Below, in pieces: positions 43,490 to 51,936 of a stretch of 64,000 nucleotides of DNA. A program made the translations under genes and the position numbers. The notes beneath the pieces were generated by a model, which searched no databases, was not told the origin of the DNA, and saw only the letters and a program-made list of their open reading frames with translations. The DNA comes from Lachnospiraceae bacterium. GTDB taxonomy: Bacteria; Bacillota; Clostridia; Lachnospirales; Lachnospiraceae. The stretch's first letter is position 1. Each line of letters begins with the position of its first letter. The DNA lies in contig JAJQEO010000033.1 of NCBI GenBank assembly GCA_021201665.1, positions 27,337 through 91,336 of the forward strand. Reading direction: 5' to 3'.

Positions 43490-44542
43490 ATGAAAAAAGG
43501 AACAAAGAGACTGATTGCTGCCGCTCTTGGAGCAGCAACGGGAACAGCCGTAGTGAGGGCTGTGCATAATACATCAAAAAATCTGGCTGACATGGCAATG
43601 AACAGGGAATTGCCGGAGACGGCCAGTCAATCCAAACAGCAGGTATCGGGTTCTGCAAAAGACCAGGAGTTGGAGAACGCAAAGAATGCTGCTGCTGATC
43701 GCCTGCGGAACAGTAAATATAAAACGGTTGAAATCACCGCTCATGACGGTATCCGTCTGACCGGTCACTTTCATCGGGTGGAGAAGCCGAAAAGAACAGT
43801 AATCGCGGTTCATGGGTGGAGATCTTCGTGGGCGAGAGAATTTGGTCTGATCGCGGATTTTCTATATGAGAATGGATGTAATGTCCTTTATATCGAGCAG
43901 CGGGCGCATGGAGAAAGCGATGGCGAGTATATCGGTTTTGGCTTACTGGAACGTTTTGATCTGCTGGAATGGATAGACTGGGTAAATGCGCAGGGAAGTG
44001 CGCAGGGTAATGTGCAGGGAAAGTCGCAAGAAGATTCGCAGGTAAACTCGCAGAATCAGGCTTTATCAGCACTTCCAATTTATCTGTTCGGACTGTCCAT
44101 GGGTGCGGCGACCGTACTAATGACCGCCGGAGAGAGTCTGCCGGAGAACGTCCATGGAGTGATCGCGGATTCGGGATATACCTCGCCGCAAGATGAATGG
44201 AAGCATGTAGCGGAGAACAATCTGCATTATCATTACAAGCTGATGGGAAAATATGTGGATAAGCTGTCCATGGAACGGATTGGTTTTACTTCGGATGAAT
44301 ATTCCGCCACACAGGCCATGCAGGAATGCAAAACACCGGTGCTGTTTATCCATGGGACGGACGATACCTTTGTGCCAATCGAAATGACTTATGAGAATTA
44401 CAAGGCCTGCGCTGCCCCGAAACGGCTGCTGGTCGTACCGGGGGCAGGACACTGCCAGAGCTATCTGCTTGAGCCGGAACGATATGAAGAGGAGCTGCTG
44501 CGGTTCTGGCAGGAATTTGATAAGGTGGATGCTGACTCATGA
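43490..44542 (+). CDS. Alpha/beta hydrolase with a short-repeat insert
   Basis: A 350-aa serine hydrolase with an N-terminal hydrophobic/basic anchor (residues 4-24). Motifs: AVHGWRSS oxyanion region, nucleophile GLSMGAA, catalytic Asp in IHGTDDTFVP and His in GAGHCQSY. Between the cap and nucleophile strands lies a six-unit tetrapeptide insert (AQGS AQGN VQGK SQED SQVN SQNQ) encoded by 12-nt tandem repeats at 43988-44059. Substrate unknown; the family includes esterases and peptidases. The stop overlaps the next start by 4 nt, so it is co-transcribed with a PAP2 phosphatase. Confidence 0.85.
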   Translation: MKKGTKRLIAAALGAATGTAVVRAVHNTSKNLADMAMNRELPETASQSKQQVSGSAKDQELENAKNAAADRLRNSKYKTVEITAHDGIRLTGHFHRVEKPKRTVIAVHGWRSSWAREFGLIADFLYENGCNVLYIEQRAHGESDGEYIGFGLLERFDLLEWIDWVNAQGSAQGNVQGKSQEDSQVNSQNQALSALPIYLFGLSMGAATVLMTAGESLPENVHGVIADSGYTSPQDEWKHVAENNLHYHYKLMGKYVDKLSMERIGFTSDEYSATQAMQECKTPVLFIHGTDDTFVPIEMTYENYKACAAPKRLLVVPGAGHCQSYLLEPERYEEELLRFWQEFDKVDADS

Positions 44543-45210
44543 AAAAGGAAAAAATCGAAATTCTGAAAGAGTGGATTGCAGAACATAAATACTGCTACGC
44601 CATGCTGTACCTGGCGTTCTATCTGGTAGTGTTTTTTGCACTCGACTTTACGATGGAGCCGAGGTATATTCTGCACTGCGCGTTGGACGACCGGATTCCA
44701 TTCTGCGAATATTTTATCGTGTTCTATTTTGCGTGGTATCCGGCGTTCTTCCTGTCACTCGTGTGGTATATGCTGCGTGATAAAGAGGATTTTCAGCAGC
44801 TTTGGTTTATCATGTTTAACGGGATTACGTTCTGCCTGATCTGCTATGTGCTGTTCCCCAATGGGCTAAATCTCCGGGAAGAAGTACCGAACAGGAATAT
44901 TTTCTGTGTGCTGGTAAATCTGGTGCGCGGGGTGGATGCGCCAGTCAACGTATGTCCGTCAATCCATGTGTCTTCGTCCGTTTCCATTTTGTTGGTGACT
45001 GCAAGATCAAAGCTGTTTAAAGAACACAGAGGGCGTAAGATTGCAATCATAGTGCTGATGGTCCTGATCAGTATTTCTACGTTATTTGTGAAACAGCATT
45101 CGGTCATAGATGTGGTATGCGGTGCAGCGGTAAGCCTTGCCCTGTATGCGATCGCGTATCATACGAACTGGAGAAAGCTGCTTAAAGGCAGGCTTGCTGT
45201 ACTGCTATGA
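44539..45210 (+). CDS. PAP2-family membrane phosphatase
   Basis: A 223-aa membrane protein with about six helices. The PAP2 catalytic signatures are present: CPSIHVSSSVSI (motif 2, catalytic His) and KQHSVIDVVCG (motif 3). Motif 1 is less obvious. Such enzymes dephosphorylate lipid phosphates such as phosphatidate or undecaprenyl-pyrophosphate. Coupled to the upstream hydrolase (ATGA overlap). Confidence 0.85.
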   Translation: MKKEKIEILKEWIAEHKYCYAMLYLAFYLVVFFALDFTMEPRYILHCALDDRIPFCEYFIVFYFAWYPAFFLSLVWYMLRDKEDFQQLWFIMFNGITFCLICYVLFPNGLNLREEVPNRNIFCVLVNLVRGVDAPVNVCPSIHVSSSVSILLVTARSKLFKEHRGRKIAIIVLMVLISISTLFVKQHSVIDVVCGAAVSLALYAIAYHTNWRKLLKGRLAVLL

Positions 45211-45236
45211 AAAATATAGAAAAGAAGGGTTGAATT

Positions 45237-46568
45237 GTGGAAACGACTAATGATGAATTAATGGGACGCATGAAGGTTTCCCGTGCGGTCTCTAAAATGG
45301 CTGTGCCAAGTGTAATCAGCAGCCTGGTTACCGTAGTCTATAATATGGCAGACACCTTTTTCGTTGGGCAGACCGGAGATTCGCTCCAGGTCGCGGCTGT
45401 CAGTCTGACGAATCCTATTTTTATACTTTTGATGGCCGCAGCAAATATGCTCGGTATGGGCGGCAGTGCGGTAGCTTCGATGGCACTGGGGAGGAAAGAA
45501 GATACTCGTGCTAAAAATGTATCGTCATTTGTGTTCTATGCTTCGTTGGTAATTGGCCTGGCGGTAATGCTGATTCTCCTGGTTTTCATGAATCCAATAC
45601 TGACGCTGTTTGGTGCGGATGCAGATACTTACGCTTTTGCACGCGGTTATACCATTCATATATCCTACGGTGCCCCGCTGATTATCTTGTCGGCTGTCTC
45701 AGGAACGCTTCTTCGTGTGGAAGGTGCCAGTAAAGAGGCCATGATTGGAAATATGATAGGAACCGTGACCAACATTATTCTTGATCCGATTTTTATTTCT
45801 GTATTCGGTATGGGTGCAGCGGGTGCAGCGATGGCAACAACCATCGGAAACGCATGCGCATGTGTATATTATCTTTGGTATTATCTGAAAAAAACAAAGC
45901 TGCTCTCCATCAGCCCGAAATATTTCAAATGTAAAGATCAAGTAATGAGTAAGGTCTGTACGATTGGATTGCCATCAGCGATTCTTTCAGCACTGATGAG
46001 CGTGTCAACGATTATTTTGAATCAGATTCTTGTCGCATATGGAAATTCGGCTGTGGCAGCTATCGGTATTGTATTCAAGGCAAATATGTTTATAACCTTT
46101 TTGCAGATGGGAGTCGCGAATGGGGTTCAGCCGCTTTTTGGCTATAACTATGGAGCACGTAATATGAATCGTTTTTTTGATATAGAACGGTTTACTAAGA
46201 TTTGCTGCATCATTATAGGAATTCTTTCTGTGCTTTTATTTTACGTATTCCGTGAGCCAATCATCCGGCTTTTTATCAATGATGATGAGGTTGTGAGATA
46301 TGGAGTTCAGATGCTGACAGCCTATATGATTTCCGGGCCGTTCATAGGACTTCTGTTTGTGAATATGAATTGTATGCAGTCAGTAGGACACGCATTTCCG
46401 GCCACGATTCTTTCGGTGCTTCGGCAGGGAATCCTTTTGATTCCGCTTTTGTATCTGCTTAACGCAGCTTTAGGCCTGAATGGAGTAATCTATGGTCAAA
46501 GTATTGCAGATTGCGCAACAGTTATGTTATCTGTTATATTTTGGCACAAGGTAAAATCCTCGATTTAG
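45237..46568 (+). CDS. MATE-family multidrug exporter
   Basis: A 443-aa protein with twelve membrane helices and the MATE hallmarks: AVPSVISSLVTVVYNMADTFFVG near the N-terminus, an internal repeat beginning IGLPSAILSALMSVS, and GVQPLFGYNYGARN. It exports drugs or metabolites using a Na+ or H+ gradient. The GTG start at 45237 has GAAGGG upstream. Separate operon or weakly linked to the PAP2 gene 26 nt before. Confidence 0.93.
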   Translation: METTNDELMGRMKVSRAVSKMAVPSVISSLVTVVYNMADTFFVGQTGDSLQVAAVSLTNPIFILLMAAANMLGMGGSAVASMALGRKEDTRAKNVSSFVFYASLVIGLAVMLILLVFMNPILTLFGADADTYAFARGYTIHISYGAPLIILSAVSGTLLRVEGASKEAMIGNMIGTVTNIILDPIFISVFGMGAAGAAMATTIGNACACVYYLWYYLKKTKLLSISPKYFKCKDQVMSKVCTIGLPSAILSALMSVSTIILNQILVAYGNSAVAAIGIVFKANMFITFLQMGVANGVQPLFGYNYGARNMNRFFDIERFTKICCIIIGILSVLLFYVFREPIIRLFINDDEVVRYGVQMLTAYMISGPFIGLLFVNMNCMQSVGHAFPATILSVLRQGILLIPLLYLLNAALGLNGVIYGQSIADCATVMLSVIFWHKVKSSI

Positions 46569-47009
46569 CAGAAGCCGAGACAAACTGCACGTGTTATGGG
46601 CTTAAACTGGAAAACAGGGATTATTTTTGAAATGAGGGAGTGCCTGGCAGCGTGTGGGGGCTGCCAGGCGTGAGTTATGAAAAGATGTTGTAAAGCTTCC
46701 AACATCTGCATTCTTTCTAACACGTAAATATGACCGAAATATGTCTGAATGATAAAAAAATCAAAACGCAAGTCTGTAAAGCTCTATTTAGCAGATCACT
46801 AATTTGCGCAATCCGAATCTTCTAATCTGCGCAATCCGAATCTTCTAATCTGCGCACTTAATCTGCAAAGCACTATTCTGCGAATCCTTGTTGTAGTACC
46901 CCTTGTTTTGTGATAAGATATCCCCAATTTACGAAGCAAAAACGGTGTGTTTCAGCCGTTGCAGGACTTTTCATGTACTTTCAAAACGAACGGATGGGTA
47001 AGTGGAACC
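46569..47009. other. Gene-free gap with a hairpin and 23-bp tandem repeats
   Basis: No gene is supported. GCCTGGCAG (46642-46650) pairs with CTGCCAGGC (46661-46669), but no T-run follows. At 46799 a 23-bp unit (CTAATYTGCGCAATCCGAATCTT) is repeated twice and begins a third time at 46845. Spacing without unique spacers excludes CRISPR. The recD2 promoter should lie here. Confidence 0.55.
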
Positions 47010-47132
47010 ATGGACAATCTTCGCTGTGTGGTTGAGAGAATTACATATCAGAATGCGGAAAATGGTTTTTCTGTAATCAAGTGCCGCGCAAAAGGCTACA
47101 GTGATCTGGTGACGGTGGTCGGGAACATGACT

Positions 47133-47237
47133 GGTCGGAAGGAAAACGCGCTTGCGGGTTTTCACCCGACCAGTCAACGACAGAATCTTCAGATTCTGGA
47201 GTGTTCTGCGAAGTGCCTTTCTTCGCAGAACGGGCCG
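47133..47237 (+). repeat. In-frame triple-hairpin insert in recD2 (insert A)
   Basis: 35 codons between conserved GNMT and DVHVGS. Three consecutive hairpins: GACTGGTCGG/CCGACCAGTC (47129-47138, 47166-47175), CAGAATCT/AGATTCTG (47181-47198) and GTTCTGCGAAG/CTTCGCAGAAC (47203-47231). Confidence 0.75.
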
Positions 47238-47747
47238 GATGTCCATGTCGGATCGGTGCTTATGATGCAGGGGCAGTGGAAGATCGATGGCAAGTATGGG
47301 CGGCAGTTCTCTGCTGAAAAATGGGAAGAAACGCTTCCGGCCACGACTTACGGAATCGAGAAGTATCTTGGCAGCGGTTTAATTAAGGGCGTCGGTCCGA
47401 AGTTTGCGAAGCGGATTGTTCAGCAGTTTGGTAAGGACACGCTGGAGATTATTGAGACTGATCCGGACCGGCTGATTGAAGTGGCGGGCATCGGGCAGAA
47501 GCGCGTGAATCAGGTCAAGAAAAGCTGGCAGGAGCAGAAAGAGATAAAGAATATCATGCTCTTTTTGCAGAGCAATGATGTCAGTACCGCTCATGCCGCG
47601 AAGATTTACCGCACTTACGGCAACGAAAGTATCAAGATTGTGGAAGAAAATCCGTACAGGCTGGCGGATGATATATGGGGAATTGGATTCAAAACAGCAG
47701 ATACGATTGCGTCGAAGCTGGGGATTGAAAAGAATCGTTTTATCCGG

Positions 47748-47831
47748 ACGGGAGAGCCGCGCATGCAAAATCGCCTGTCGGCGATGGCGCGGCCTACGTC
47801 CATGATTCGCACGCGAATCACGGACATTTCG
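47748..47831 (+). repeat. Double-hairpin insert B in recD2 (in frame)
   Basis: 84 nt, 28 codons. Begins ACGGGAGAGCCGCGC. Stem 1 GCCGCGC/GCGCGGC (47756-47762, 47787-47793) with inner TCGCC/GGCGA; then CTACGTCC; stem 2 of 13 bp with one mismatch (47798-47810, 47813-47825); ends GGACA. Confidence 0.8.
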
Positions 47832-48326
47832 CGGAGCGGCCTGATGTATACGCTCAACAAGCTTTCGGAAAATGGACATTGTTTTGCGGTTCGGGAGCAG
47901 CTGATCGAAACTGCAGTGAAGCTTCTCGATGTGGAAGCTCCGGAGCTGGAAATGACGCTTGATGAAATGCTGCACACTTCTGATGTGATAAAAGATGAAG
48001 ATGCGATTTATCTGCCGCCATTTTACTTTTCCGAGACCGGCTGTGCAAAACGTCTGGTTCGGCTGATGCAGGGTGACCGGCGCGTGGCGATGGACACAGG
48101 AAAAGTGATGCAGGAGATTGAGAAAGATTCCAAAATCCATTATGACGACGTGCAGCTGCAGGCGATCCGGCAGGCGGTTGATTCTAAGGTGATGGTCTTG
48201 ACCGGAGGCCCTGGCACAGGTAAAACGACCACGATGAATGGAATTATTTCGGCTTACCGTATGGCTCGGTGCCGGATTATCCTTGCAGCACCGACTGGCC
48301 GCGCGGCAAAGCGAATGTCCGAAGCT

Positions 48327-48410
48327 GTACGGGAGAGCCGCGCCATGCAAAATCGCGCTGATGGCGCGATGGCGCGGCCTACGTCCTGCATCTCCGATGC
48401 AGGACAAAGC
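48327..48410 (+). repeat. Double-hairpin insert C in recD2 (in frame)
   Basis: Begins ACGGGAGAGCCGCGCC at 48329. Stem 1 of 10 bp (48337-48346, 48369-48378) with inner ATCGCGC/GCGCGAT; CTACGTCC; stem 2 GTCCTGCATC/GATGCAGGAC (48383-48392, 48396-48405); ends GGACA. It lies between conserved RMSEA and MEAKTIHRLLE. Confidence 0.8.
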
Positions 48411-48943
48411 ATGGAGGCAAAAACGATTCACCGTCTGCTGGAATATAAGCCGCCCGAAGGCTATCAGAAGAACGAAGAACATCCTCTGGAGGGAGATGTG
48501 CTGATTCTGGATGAATGCTCGATGCTCGATGAATGCAATGCTCGATGCTCGATGTCATGCTCATGTATAATCTGTTGAAGGCACTTCCGGAAGAAATGAC
48601 ACTGATTCTGGTCGGGGATACAGATCAGCTGCCGAGCGTGGGAGCCGGGAATGTTTTGAAAGATATTATTTCTTCCGAGTGTATCCCGGTCGTTCGACTT
48701 ACTCGTATTTTTCGGCAGGCGCAGGGTAGCCGGATCATCATGAACGCGCACCGGATCAACAAGGGTGAGATGCCCGATTTGCGCGGCGGATGCGCTTCTG
48801 ACTTTTTCTTTGCCGCAAAGGAGACCAACGAGGAAGTAGTTGATCTGCTTGTCAAATACTGTACGAAGAATCTGCCGTCCTATTATCATGCAGACGCATT
48901 TTCCGATATCCAGGTACTGACACCGATGCAGCGCGGCACGGGA

Positions 48944-49026
48944 AGCCGCGCATCCTAAATTGTGCTTCGCACAATGGCGCGGCCTGCATCCATGATTTGC
49001 CTTGCAAATCATGGACATATTGCGGC
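48944..49026 (+). repeat. Double-hairpin insert D in recD2 (frame-breaking)
   Basis: Stem 1 GCCGCGC/GCGCGGC (48945-48951, 48977-48983) with inner ATTGTGC/GCACAAT; then CTGCATCC; stem 2 of 12 perfect bp (48989-49000, 49004-49015); then GGACA. It splits conserved MQRG..TG from AANLNQVLQEA and adds a stop codon. Confidence 0.8.
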
Positions 49027-49690
49027 GCTGCAAATCTGAATCAGGTTCTGCAGGAAGCGATGAATCCCTGCAACGTTTATCTGAAGCGCGGCGGTACACA
49101 GTATCGGCTGCATGATAAGGTAATGCAAATTAAAAATGATTATGACAAGGAAGTGTTCAATGGTGATATCGGAATCATTGCAAACGTGGATACGGAAGAA
49201 AACGAGCTGACCGTGGACTTTGACGGGCGGCGTGTTACCTATGATGTGACGGAGCTGGACGAGCTGGTTCTCGCTTACGCAACGACCATCCATAAGTCAC
49301 AGGGTTCCGAATATCCGATTGTTGTGATGCCTTTTACCATGAGCCATTATGTGATGCTGCAGCGGAATCTGCTGTACACTGGCGTGACCCGTGCGAAAAA
49401 AATTCTTGTACTGATCGGAGAGAAAAAGGCGATTGCTTACGCCACGCACAATGAGACGACAACATCCAGAAACACAAAACTTGCAGAGCGGATTGCGAAT
49501 GGATGGAAAGATGCGGTGAAGAATTCGCAGAGATTTGCGGAGACAGCTCCAACCAGAGACGACGCAGAGAAAAGCAAAAGTCAGGCTACAGTGGTAAGCA
49601 GAGGTAACGGCGCTAGTCAAGTCATCAGTCACCCATACGCCTACAATCAGGACGGGGGAGAGCTGCTGATGGTTGCTGAAAAAAGAATAG

Positions 49691-50210
49691 CATATGGAAC
49701 TATGCTGGGCAGCGAGGATGAGCCTTTTGGAAATCTTTTTGCACGGCTGGATCAATCAAAATTCCGCAGCAGTTTTTCTTTGAAAGCGGCTGACAAAGCG
49801 TATGTCCGGGACAAGGGCATGGATAAAATTCGTTCCCATGCCTACGATTTTATCAGCAAGAGATTGGCTCCGGCAGAACCGGTCAACGATGGAAAGCAGA
49901 CACCGATGATTCATGTCCGTGATTTGCCTCGGCAAATCATGGACGAAGGCCACGCCTCTCCGCTACCGCTCCGGTCGGTGCTAAACGAGCGCCACTGGCG
50001 CTCAGCACCGCACGAACGTGCGATTCGGAATGGCGTGGCTCACTGTCAGGGCATCCGGTATTTATTGCACAACACGCAACGGCCTGTTGCTGTCGAGGGT
50101 GTCTGGAAAAATGGCATCGGATACCGAAAGGAAAAGAATTGCCCAGGGAACAGCAGGAATATGTCGTGAATGTGCTGATGGCATGGATTGAGAGACAAAT
50201 GAAAGAATGA
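49691..50210 (+). pseudogene. DUF4186 gene interrupted by an inverted double-hairpin insert
   Basis: The first part (NLFARLDQSKFRSSFSLKAADKAYVRDKGMDKIRSHAYDFISKRLAPAEPVNDGKQTPM) and, in another frame from 50046, GHPVFIAQHATACCCRGCLEKWHRIPKG..VVNVLMAWIERQMKE (stop at 50207-50210) together make a complete DUF4186 protein, a small Cys-rich family of unknown function. The two halves are separated at 49909-50045 by 137 nt of hairpin repeats, which shifts the frame. There is no stop between recD2 and this segment, so the start (about 49691) is uncertain. Confidence 0.7.
49909..50045 (-). repeat. Double-hairpin insert E (inverted, with long inner loop)
   Basis: Read on the minus strand it has the same plan as inserts B-D: GAGCCACGCC, a long inner segment, GGCGTGGCC, TTCGTCC, a 13-bp stem-loop, GGACA. 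Stem 1 is GCCACGCC/GGCGTGGC (49949-49956, 50032-50039), stem 2 49916-49928/49931-49943. The inner segment holds the hairpin GAGCGCC-ACT-GGCGCTC (49987-50003). Confidence 0.8.
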
Positions 50211-50243
50211 TATTGTCATGTCCGGAAGGAGGAACAGATTTTT

Positions 50244-50489
50244 ATGGATGGAGAGACACGATTAGCGAGAGTGCGTTCTTTTATAGAGGAACGCGGCTGG
50301 AATAATAATTATTCGGAAGAGGACGGCTGCGGAAGTATAGATTTTGAATACCGCGGACTTGCCTATCACATCTGGGAATTTGAAGACGGAGAGCGCGGTG
50401 TAGAAACAAATCTGCGCCACGGCGGACGCAACGAAGATATTTTCGGTGACTACGAGACCGAAATGCTGGAGATCATGAAAAACTGGTAA
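50244..50489 (+). CDS. Small conserved-looking protein of unknown function
   Basis: An 81-aa soluble protein (SFIEERGWNNNYSEEDGCGSIDFEYRGLAYHIWEFEDGERG). I do not recognise the family by name. AAGGAGG lies 11 nt before ATG 50244. It follows the DUF4186 fragment and precedes a hairpin-rich gap. Confidence 0.6.
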   Translation: MDGETRLARVRSFIEERGWNNNYSEEDGCGSIDFEYRGLAYHIWEFEDGERGVETNLRHGGRNEDIFGDYETEMLEIMKNW

Positions 50490-50608
50490 TAAACAGGGGT
50501 ATCACATTCCCAAAAGAAGTCTTCCAGAAAAAAGGAGGGCCGAGGTCATATCCTGTGACCCCGGCGAGTATGAAAAAGAAAGATTTATTTTAAGCACTTG
50601 CTGTTTGA

Positions 50609-50735
50609 GCATCGACCAAACGCGAAGCGTTTTTCGTTGTCGATGCGGCGCTGATCGTCCAGTGGACGATCGTTTAGCGCGGACCGAAGTGAAACGGAGA
50701 TTGCCGCCGAACGAAGTGAGGGGGCGTTTCAACTT
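50609..50735. repeat. Intergenic multi-hairpin element with CCAGTGG apex
   Basis: GCATCGAC/GTCGATGC (50609-50616, 50639-50646) encloses AAACGC GAA GCGTTT. GCGCT (50648-50652) and AGCGC (50676-50680) enclose the hairpin GATCGTCCAGTGGACGATC (50653-50671). A third part repeats CGAAGTG (50694 and 50713). The middle hairpin has the plan of the inner loop of insert E. No gene is seen in 50490-50844. Confidence 0.65.
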
Positions 50736-50844
50736 TCTGATAAAGAGAATACTATGGCTCTGTGAAGAAAAAATGATTGACCTGTGGAAAAATTGTAAAC
50801 AGATTATGGCGGTTTTGTGTTTTTTGTGTAAGCAGGTCTTGTTT

Positions 50845-51657
50845 TTATAGTTCGACTGTTTCCAGATCATCCGGAACATAAAGATTACCGGAATAATATT
50901 TCCTGCCTTCTTCTATATACAGAGCTTTTCGGTTGAGAATGTTTTTATCTTCTGTGTGATAGAGCAGGAGGTTTTTGATACCCAGGCGTTCCGCTCTTTC
51001 ACAGGCATCTTTTACGGTGGAGTGATGTTTCTCATAAGGTGAGAACCTGGCGGCCTCCGAATATAAACAGTATGCCTCGTGCAGGAGCCATTTGCTGTCT
51101 TTAGCATATTTTTCACAGCAGGGGCTGCAGGGTTCATCCCCGCAGCAGGTCAGCTTTTCACCGCCGTCCAGCTCCATACAAAACCCAAATTGCTTTGCCT
51201 TGGTTGACCGGATATCAAAAAAAGTAACGTTTCTTTCATTGATCCGGCGTATTTCACCGTCACAGACCGGTATCAAATGAAGCCGGTTATCCAAAAACAA
51301 GGATTCTTTTTTGGAGAGCAGCTCCATGGAGACATTTCTGATGACAGAGATTACTTTGTCATGGCCATAGATATTCGCGTCTCCCTCATAAGTTCCATTC
51401 TTCATGGCCTGGCAGATCATACGCACCATCCAGAGAACACCAAACAGATGATCTGAGTGCCGATGTGTGATAAAGATTTCCCGCATGTCCATCCAGTCAA
51501 ATCCCGCATGATTTAGTTGGCGAATGACGGTATTTCCGCCGCCGCCGTCCACCATAAAATAGTTGTCATTATCATTCAGTACAAAACAGGTATTGTAGCA
51601 TTCGGTCGCCATTGCGTTGCCGGTTCCGAGCATTGTAATATTCATATTCTTATACAT
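50845..51657 (-). CDS. MBL-fold metallohydrolase (RNase Z-like)
   Basis: A 270-aa metallo-beta-lactamase-fold enzyme with the HRHSDH motif (HxHxDH, about residues 69-74), an upstream DGGGGNT and later CCGDEPC and YHTEDKN regions that should complete the two-metal site. It resembles RNase Z and arylsulfatase-type members; the substrate cannot be told. Convergent with the 50244 gene, divergent from the ABC operon. No clear terminator other than the hairpin element. Confidence 0.82.
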   Translation of the reverse strand: MYKNMNITMLGTGNAMATECYNTCFVLNDNDNYFMVDGGGGNTVIRQLNHAGFDWMDMREIFITHRHSDHLFGVLWMVRMICQAMKNGTYEGDANIYGHDKVISVIRNVSMELLSKKESLFLDNRLHLIPVCDGEIRRINERNVTFFDIRSTKAKQFGFCMELDGGEKLTCCGDEPCSPCCEKYAKDSKWLLHEAYCLYSEAARFSPYEKHHSTVKDACERAERLGIKNLLLYHTEDKNILNRKALYIEEGRKYYSGNLYVPDDLETVEL

Positions 51658-51936
51658 CCGATGCTAATCTGTCGGATTCTCCTTTACTCTGCAATCTGTA
51701 AAAGTATATCATTTCTCTTTTTGAAAAAACAGAGGCAATGGCTTCTGTTATCAATTTTTTACATGGATTTTTCCTGAATTTTATGGCCCCATGATATTCC
51801 AAAATCTGCTTTGCTGTTATTGTAGATACGATAAATAATGAACCGTGAAAAACGGAGGCTGCGCCAGCGGCGGAAGGTTCATATATACAGCATCTGATCG
51901 GTGTACCCTTAATTATGCGAGAGGTATTTTACATAA

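Larger units (their letters stand above)
47010..49650 (+). pseudogene. recD2: RecD2-like helicase gene interrupted by repeat insertions
   Basis: RecD2 is an SF1B 5'-3' helicase in DNA repair. The frame from ATG 47010 shows the N-terminal OB/HhH region (GIEKYLGSGLIKGVGPKFAKRIVQQFG), Walker A GGPGTGKTTT near 48206, DECSMLD, and after two frame changes the end with HKSQGSEYP and LLYTGVTRAKK. Insertions relative to the conserved sequence: 105 nt in frame at 47133-47237; 84 nt in frame at 47748-47831; about 84 nt in frame at 48327-48410; 23 nt at 48528-48550 (frameshift); 83 nt at 48944-49026 (frameshift, stop at 48956). The two frameshifts make the gene look broken unless they are bypassed. The exact 3' end is unclear because the frame runs on into the DUF4186 segment. 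Confidence 0.75.

Noticed and set aside
46799..46860. 23-bp tandem repeats as a possible CRISPR array
   Set aside because: Units are directly adjacent without unique spacers, only two full copies exist and no cas gene is near.
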